DNA from: Planctomycetota bacterium | GTDB taxonomy: Bacteria > Planctomycetota > UBA11346 | Direction of reading: 5' to 3' | Length of the DNA: 10,630 nt | Assembly (NCBI GenBank): GCA_024641365.1 | Contig: JAHEDF010000094.1 | Location: 1-10,630, forward strand | Shown: piece by piece, positions 6,128 to 10,630 of the stretch | How the letters are laid out: each line of letters begins with the position of its first letter | How positions within the stretch are numbered: the first letter of the stretch is position 1 | Position numbers and translations under genes: made by a program | Notes under the pieces: model-generated | Seen by the model: only the letters and a program-made list of their open reading frames with translations | The model's database searches: none | What the model was told of the DNA's origin: nothing

Positions 6128-6577
6128 ATGTATCGCTTCGCTGCTACTTCATTTACCATCATACTCATCCTAGCTGGCACCGCTTTGGGTGTATCACAAG
6201 TGATGTCACAACAAGCACATATTGAAGTAAAAAAAATTATTAATTACCGCAGTTCACAGATCGAAAGCGAACGAAATAATTGGAAAAAATTAGACGATCA
6301 GGGCATAGCCGCACAAGGAAATCGAGATGAAGCACTGCGCACACTGGATATGTTACAAGATTTATATGCGCAAGAAAAACGCTTGTGGCAATATTACCAT
6401 GCACTGGATGCCCAGTTGAAAACACGCAGCCGATTAGCTGAAGAACGCGCTGAATTAGAGCAACGGATAACTACTCACGAATCACGATTACGCGAATTAG
6501 ATGCTTCGATTGAACATTTACGCCCACCGGAAGACGCGCCTCCGACTATTAACTTCTCCTCACCAGAAACCAAATAA
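6128..6577 (+). CDS. Signal-anchored coiled-coil protein, second gene of envelope operon
   Basis: A 149-residue protein with one N-terminal membrane segment (residues ~6-26, FAATSFTIILILAGTALGV) after R3, so the N-terminus is predicted to be in the cytoplasm and the rest outside it. Residues ~30-133 are almost entirely charged helix with heptad-like spacing (EVKKIINYRSSQIESE, EEQR-type runs around RSRLAEERAELEQRI). A Pro-rich tail (RPPEDAPPT) ends the protein. I use ATG at 6128 because GAGAAAG (6112-6118) lies 9 nt upstream. A TTG at 6110 in the same frame would add six residues but lacks any Shine-Dalgarno. It lies 24 nt after the lipocalin-like gene and 20 nt before the next coiled-coil gene, so all three are surely cotranscribed. 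I do not recognise a named family. Pairing with the larger coiled-coil neighbour is plausible. Confidence 0.7.
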   Translation: MYRFAATSFTIILILAGTALGVSQVMSQQAHIEVKKIINYRSSQIESERNNWKKLDDQGIAAQGNRDEALRTLDMLQDLYAQEKRLWQYYHALDAQLKTRSRLAEERAELEQRITTHESRLRELDASIEHLRPPEDAPPTINFSSPETK

Positions 6578-6597
6578 ACCTTTGAAAGGATATCAAC

Positions 6598-7500
6598 ATG
6601 GGACTCATTAAAACAACCACACTCGTTATTGGCGGCACTTTATTGGGTGGCGCATTATTATTGGGCGCTGGCCCATTATCGAGCTATTTACGCACCTCAG
6701 CCCGTGTGGCATCGCAAAATGTCCACGACGCTGTACCTGCCAGTTTTGAAATTGAACGTATTCAAACGTTGGTCAGTGATCTTGATCATGTCATCGCGGA
6801 ACATCAATCACGGTTAGTAAAACAACGCGTTGATCTCAAATACTTACAACAAGAGGTCGATCGCAGCCAACAACGCATGCAACATTTAGAACAAGAAGTT
6901 GGCGCTGCTCGTAATGTGTTAATGGTTCACAAAGCGAGTTACAATATTGCTGGCCAAAACTATGACCGCACCCAGGTCGTACAACAAGCCAAAGTTAAAG
7001 CAGAAAATCTAATTCGTACCCGCAGCATGTTGGAAGCAAAAGAACAAACGTTGAATGCGCTCAATCAAGCACTGAGTCAGGCTGAAGGTCAATTAGGACA
7101 GGCACGCAGTCAACGAGAAACCTACTCAATGCGTTTAGCCGAATTGCGCGCTATGGCTGGCAATGTTGCTATTCGCAAAGAATTAGTTACCAGTTTGCAG
7201 GATTTACCGGCTGGCATTAATAATGGTGCATTCCAAGAAGTTGAACAAGCTTTTCAACGAGTTGAACGAGAATTAGAAGTGCAAGACCGTTTACTCAAAG
7301 ACGCATTCGACACGGTCCCATCACAGGAAGCCATTTCATTTACTGCGGTCGCTGAACCTGATGTTTTAGCCACCTTAGATCACGCGCTTAATTATTCGCC
7401 TAAATCGACACATGAAGAAAATCAAATTGCCATTGAAACCGCAACACCAGAAACGCCTGCTCACGCAAATGATGGCGTCGTTGTTATTAATCAAAAATAA
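6598..7500 (+). CDS. Membrane-anchored PspA-like coiled-coil protein, third gene of envelope operon
   Basis: A 300-residue protein. The start is firm: AAAGGA at 6585-6590, 7 nt before the ATG. Residues ~7-27 are one Gly/Leu-rich membrane anchor preceded by K5, predicting a periplasmic body. The juxtamembrane stretch, with SSYLRTSAR (28-36) and DAVPASFEIERI (44-55), matches a signature I recall from planctomycetal proteins. Residues ~55-235 are continuous coiled coil rich in Q, E and R. Near its end, GAFQEVEQAFQRVEREL (210-226) resembles the last helix of PspA/IM30 (E. coli GKLDEAMARFESFERR). Residues 240-300 are a disordered acidic tail (THEENQIAIETATPETPAH). The family name is not known to me. 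A structural or scaffold role at the envelope is inferred from the anchor, the coiled coil and the PspC-kinase gene downstream. A strong hairpin follows 12 nt after the stop. Confidence 0.75.
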   Translation: MGLIKTTTLVIGGTLLGGALLLGAGPLSSYLRTSARVASQNVHDAVPASFEIERIQTLVSDLDHVIAEHQSRLVKQRVDLKYLQQEVDRSQQRMQHLEQEVGAARNVLMVHKASYNIAGQNYDRTQVVQQAKVKAENLIRTRSMLEAKEQTLNALNQALSQAEGQLGQARSQRETYSMRLAELRAMAGNVAIRKELVTSLQDLPAGINNGAFQEVEQAFQRVERELEVQDRLLKDAFDTVPSQEAISFTAVAEPDVLATLDHALNYSPKSTHEENQIAIETATPETPAHANDGVVVINQK

Positions 7501-7512
7501 ATGATTCGCTAC

Positions 7513-7538
7513 GCCGCGCATGGTCACCTGTGCGCGGC
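7513..7538 (+). terminator. Strong GC hairpin closing the envelope operon
   Basis: GCCGCGCA (7513-7520) pairs perfectly with TGCGCGGC (7531-7538) around a 10-nt loop, 12 nt after the stop codon of the third operon gene. The sequence after it, ATATCATTATTCAATTTT, is T-rich but has no uninterrupted T-run. It probably terminates the operon, perhaps incompletely, and separates it from the kinase gene. Confidence 0.6.
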
Positions 7539-7698
7539 ATATCATTATTCAATTTTAATCCATCACGATTTTGAATGGGATATTATTTTGATGTCGGAGG
7601 GAAAGCCTATTGCGAGACAAATTCATTCGGGTGCAACTTCGGTAGCTCCTAGACGAATAAGTTAGTTTTATACCCTGTAATAATCAGGCGTATTATTC

Positions 7699-7724
7699 TT
7701 TACCAAACACTTGTTGTTTACCAA
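7699..7724 (+). promoter_or_regulatory. Direct repeat TTTACCAA x2 upstream of the kinase gene
   Basis: TTTACCAA occurs at 7699-7706 and 7717-7724, 18 nt apart start to start, 40 nt before the kinase ATG. The core TTACCAA is also present upstream of the envelope operon (5517-5523, and inverted at 5278-5284). Repeats nearly two helical turns apart could bind an activator dimer or two molecules of one regulator. A possible extended -10 (TG at 7676, AATAAT 7679-7684) lies just upstream. Tentative. Confidence 0.35.
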
Positions 7725-7764
7725 CGACTAAACTCTCACTGGTTTTTTCCTCCATCCGCTAATT

Positions 7765-10404
7765 ATGATTGCTGCCGTGCCCATCACTACCAATTGCCCT
7801 CGCTGTGCTGCCCTTGTTGGCGGATTGCCAGATCCGGTAACTGGAAATCTGTTATGCAATGCATGCGGCAGTCGCTTTGATCCCCGCCAAGGCGCAACCG
7901 CCGCCAGCAGCGCTGCGCCCGTTGCCGTTTGGCAGCCTGCTGCCGGTGATGAGTTACCAGGCGGTTATTATTTAGAGCGCGAAATAGGGCGCGGCGGCAT
8001 GGCAACCGTGTGGCAAGCCCATCAAGCGAGTCTCGCGCGCAAAGTTGCGGTTAAAATTTTACATGCACACTTATCATTTGATGTTGATCTTCGTCGCCGA
8101 TTTTTACGCGAAGCAGAAGCGATGGTGCAATTAGATCATCCACATATCGTGCCCGTGCTTGATCGCGGCGAAAATCGTGAGCGACCTTTTTTAGTTACGG
8201 CACTCGTTGGACCGCGTACGTTACGCGATGAAATAAAAAATGGACGTCTTTCTCCGACACGCGTCTCTGAAATTGCCCAACAAGTTTTAGCGGGACTCGT
8301 CCATGCGCATGACAAGGGGCTTATTCATCGTGATATTAAACCAGAGAATATATTAATTTCAGAAAATGGTAAGGTCCACATTGCGGATTTTGGCATTGCT
8401 CAAGTCGCGAGAAGCATAGATGGACATACTTTAACGCAATTAACCGGCACTAATGTCATCATGGGTACCGTTGCGTATATGTCCCCCGAACAGTCCGAAG
8501 CGAAAAGTTTTATCGATCATCGTTGCGATTTATATAGTTTAGGGGTTTTATGTTATGAAGCGCTGGTCGGTCATCGCCCTGTTGGTCGCTTTGAGGATCC
8601 CAGTTCACGACAAGATCTAACGAAAAAACAAGGCAAAGAATGGGATAAATTTTTATTAGGCTTATTGGAGCGAGACCCTGATAAACGTATTCCTGATGCA
8701 AAAACCGCGCTTTCCTATGTTCCTACTAATACGGCTGAAAAACTTACTAAAAACGAAAATCGGATCGTAGCTCTTGAACGCCATGACCAAAATGCTGCGG
8801 ATGCCGCAGCGTCGTTCGCTGCTTATTCTGTAGACGACAAATTTCCACATGGTCAAGAATTAATGCGTTCACAAAACAAATGTTGGATGGGTGGCGTTTG
8901 TGGTGGTTTGGCGACATGGCTTGGCGTTAGTCCAGGATGGATTCGAGTTTGTACAGTAGTCATGCCGCTAGCGTTCGGTGCATTTATTGGTTTAATCGCT
9001 GTCATTATTTGTTATATTACCTGTATTTTCATTTTACCTCGATGCCCAGATGACATTTACAAACCAAAACCAGTGAATTACAATTGGGTACCACGCACGG
9101 GGGGATGGTTTTTTGGTGTTTGCGATGCACTCGGACGTGTAACGCCACTGAAACCGTGGATGTGGCGAATTCTTGCCATATTCACTGTACCATTTGGTAG
9201 CTTTGTTCCCTACCTTGCACTTGGTATTGGTTTACCGAAGAAAATAATTGAAAAAACAACACCCGAAAAACCTCGTGATGAGGTGGCTGCCCCAGGTAAA
9301 AATGACATTGTTGCAAAATCAATTGATGAAAATGTCCAGGCGGCTGCAAAATCGCACGGGAATACTAATATTTTCTATGGGCTGCTCGCTACCATAACGG
9401 CTTTATTTACGCTGATGATTTATGAAAATATTTATGACTACGATCTAATTGAAATGTCTTTATGGTCAGCATCGGGTTTATTCTTTCTGTTAGCACTTGT
9501 TGGATTCTTTAGAAATCGCCGATCGTCCATTAGTGGCTTAGGCGGCGTTATGATGGGACTGCTGTTTGTACTTACCTTGCTGATGGGGGGCTATAACTAT
9601 TCGCAAATTACTATGATGAAGCCAAAAACGCCGTGGCTTACCATTAGCGACAATATGACGATGGGCAATTTTTCTATAAATGGCGTGCCAATTGATCTAG
9701 ATGATCCTGATATCGTCACTCGCGGCTCTAATAACCCCGAATTAGATCCGGAAAAAGCCCAAGCCCAGCGTGAAAAAAAACAGCAAAAATTACGGATTAA
9801 TAATACTAAAATTTATTTAATTAGTACATTGGCCATCGCATTAGCGGCTCTGCTTACCATATTTGCTACTACTTTTCGACGATATCAGGTAGTTAAAATC
9901 GCGACTGCTGGATTTATTGGTGTCGGCACCTCGGCGCTCGTTTCCATCTCTCTCTTAGGTGGAAGTCGTTATGATGTCATTATACTGAGCGCTGTTTCAT
10001 TGGTCAGCTTTTTTATCAGCCTTAAAATGCTTACTCCGCTTTTCCGAAAGTCTGATGATGAAAAACCTGATCAGGAGCACGTTGATAATCAAAATGTAAT
10101 TGATCAAAACGATGTTAACAAGACTGCCGATGCGCAAATCATCCAGATTGAAAAGGGACATAATTTTGAATTAGCGCCGACATTGCTCGGCTTGGCCACT
10201 GTCGCTGGTATGAGCATGTGTTTGATCCCTTTAGTGCCGAGCATTATAAACAATAATGAGCTCGTTGCATTTAGATTTCCACATTGGGCTTTATTAATTA
10301 CCCTTGTTGTTTTTGCGCTCATTTGTGCAGGACGCTCATTGCGTATTCTACGTGCAATTGCAATTGTGATACTCTTGGGAACATGGGGCCTCTTGTTCGC
10401 TTAG
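7765..10404 (+). CDS. Polytopic Ser/Thr protein kinase with zinc ribbon and two tandem PspC domains
   Basis: An 879-residue fusion. Residues 11-34 form a zinc ribbon (CPRC at 11-14, CNAC at 31-34). Residues ~68-315 are a complete Hanks-type kinase: glycine loop GRGGMATV (75-82), K97 in VAVK, E116 in the C-helix, HRDIKPEN (D190, N195), DFG (208-210), activation segment closing with GTVAYMSPE (234-242), D255 and R308. After a linker, PspC domain 1 spans ~367-426 (WMGGVCGGLATWLG, then IR, long membrane segment, LPR). PspC domain 2 spans ~442-493 and is more diverged (WFFGVCDALG, then WR, membrane segment, LPKK). About nine further membrane helices follow (near 537, 564, 592, 683, 712, 736, 805, 841, 862), with polar loops at ~612-680 and ~757-800. 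The kinase should be cytoplasmic and the remainder in the inner membrane. It probably senses the membrane or envelope and phosphorylates unknown Ser/Thr targets. No Shine-Dalgarno. It lies downstream of the envelope operon. Confidence 0.9.
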   Translation: MIAAVPITTNCPRCAALVGGLPDPVTGNLLCNACGSRFDPRQGATAASSAAPVAVWQPAAGDELPGGYYLEREIGRGGMATVWQAHQASLARKVAVKILHAHLSFDVDLRRRFLREAEAMVQLDHPHIVPVLDRGENRERPFLVTALVGPRTLRDEIKNGRLSPTRVSEIAQQVLAGLVHAHDKGLIHRDIKPENILISENGKVHIADFGIAQVARSIDGHTLTQLTGTNVIMGTVAYMSPEQSEAKSFIDHRCDLYSLGVLCYEALVGHRPVGRFEDPSSRQDLTKKQGKEWDKFLLGLLERDPDKRIPDAKTALSYVPTNTAEKLTKNENRIVALERHDQNAADAAASFAAYSVDDKFPHGQELMRSQNKCWMGGVCGGLATWLGVSPGWIRVCTVVMPLAFGAFIGLIAVIICYITCIFILPRCPDDIYKPKPVNYNWVPRTGGWFFGVCDALGRVTPLKPWMWRILAIFTVPFGSFVPYLALGIGLPKKIIEKTTPEKPRDEVAAPGKNDIVAKSIDENVQAAAKSHGNTNIFYGLLATITALFTLMIYENIYDYDLIEMSLWSASGLFFLLALVGFFRNRRSSISGLGGVMMGLLFVLTLLMGGYNYSQITMMKPKTPWLTISDNMTMGNFSINGVPIDLDDPDIVTRGSNNPELDPEKAQAQREKKQQKLRINNTKIYLISTLAIALAALLTIFATTFRRYQVVKIATAGFIGVGTSALVSISLLGGSRYDVIILSAVSLVSFFISLKMLTPLFRKSDDEKPDQEHVDNQNVIDQNDVNKTADAQIIQIEKGHNFELAPTLLGLATVAGMSMCLIPLVPSIINNNELVAFRFPHWALLITLVVFALICAGRSLRILRAIAIVILLGTWGLLFA

Positions 10405-10448
10405 CATGACCTTTTAAGTAACGCTCACAACGATATCCAATAACTTAA

Positions 10449-10467
10449 ACCACAAACTAATTGTGGT
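10449..10467 (+). terminator. Hairpin 45 nt after the kinase gene (weak terminator candidate)
   Basis: ACCACAA (10449-10455) pairs with TTGTGGT (10461-10467) around ACTAA. Its position suits the end of the kinase transcript, but no T-run follows. The remaining ~160 bases contain a small symmetric element CTAATT-CC-AATTAG (10541-10554) and no gene I can support. Confidence 0.3.
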
Positions 10468-10630
10468 GTTGCCATTACAATTGGTATGAATTACACGGTG
10501 CGGAGCCTTTTCTTAATACCCATTCTGTCTCTATTAATCACTAATTCCAATTAGCCCGCGACTCACCATACTCAATTCAGATCAATCATTCTTTATTAAA
10601 TTCTATCTATGAGATTCACAAGAGACGCGG

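Noticed and set aside
7621..7660. Possible hairpin ATTCG/CGAAT upstream of the kinase gene
   Set aside because: Five-base arms about 25 nt apart are expected by chance.
757..8856. Open frames on the opposite strand or in other frames within the large genes (for example 757-972, 3005-3187, 8510-8856)
   Set aside because: All are short, lie wholly inside well-supported genes and show no domain, signal or start-site evidence.
10609..10630. ATG near the right edge that could start another gene (MRFTRDA)
   Set aside because: Only seven codons are visible, with no Shine-Dalgarno, so it cannot be supported.
1..10630. tRNA, rRNA, CRISPR arrays, insertion sequences and attachment sites
   Set aside because: I looked for cloverleaf T-loop patterns, regular spaced repeats, transposase motifs and flanking terminal repeats and found none.

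Overview
The window (10,630 bases, roughly 40-45% GC by eye) looks like chromosomal DNA from a member of the PVC superphylum (Planctomycetota/Verrucomicrobiota/Lentisphaerota). Three things point there. The secreted protein at 405-2096 carries helical segments plus a C-terminal LecA-like beta-sandwich in an arrangement I associate with planctomycetal secreted proteins. The membrane-anchored coiled-coil protein at 6598-7500 has a juxtamembrane signature (YLRTS, then VPASFEIER) that I recall from planctomycetal proteins. YbeY has the PVC-like ending YDD instead of YDH. These are recollections of family patterns, not database results. There are no RNA genes, insertion sequences, CRISPR arrays or integration scars that I can see.

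Layout. 1-404: AT-rich upstream region with a perfect 23-nt palindrome and a candidate promoter. 405-2096 (+): secreted helical-repeat/LecA-like protein. 2174-2710 (+): GNAT acetyltransferase. 2775-3419 (+): QueE, the radical-SAM enzyme of 7-deazaguanine synthesis. 3436-3900 (-): YbeY with an altered active site. 3993-5135 (+): RNase D, divergent from ybeY across a 14-bp palindrome. 5136-5551: long non-coding stretch with several inverted repeats. 5552-7500 (+): three-gene envelope operon (lipocalin-like secreted protein, then two signal-anchored coiled-coil proteins), ending in a hairpin. 7765-10404 (+): 879-residue protein with an N-terminal zinc ribbon, an intact Ser/Thr kinase domain, two tandem PspC domains and about nine further membrane segments.

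How it fits together. The first half is mostly housekeeping RNA metabolism (QueE for tRNA queuosine, YbeY for rRNA processing, RNase D for tRNA 3' ends). The second half is the most interesting. A transmembrane kinase whose membrane region starts with two PspC modules sits directly downstream of an operon for anchored coiled-coil proteins, one with a C-terminal helix resembling that of PspA/IM30. I infer a candidate envelope-stress or envelope-organisation system in which a PspC-type membrane sensor is fused to a Hanks-type kinase. A recurrent TTACCAA motif in both upstream regions, and a 15-bp RNA helix that would bury the start codon of the operon's first gene, suggest shared and possibly post-transcriptional control. 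All of this regulation is inference from sequence patterns.
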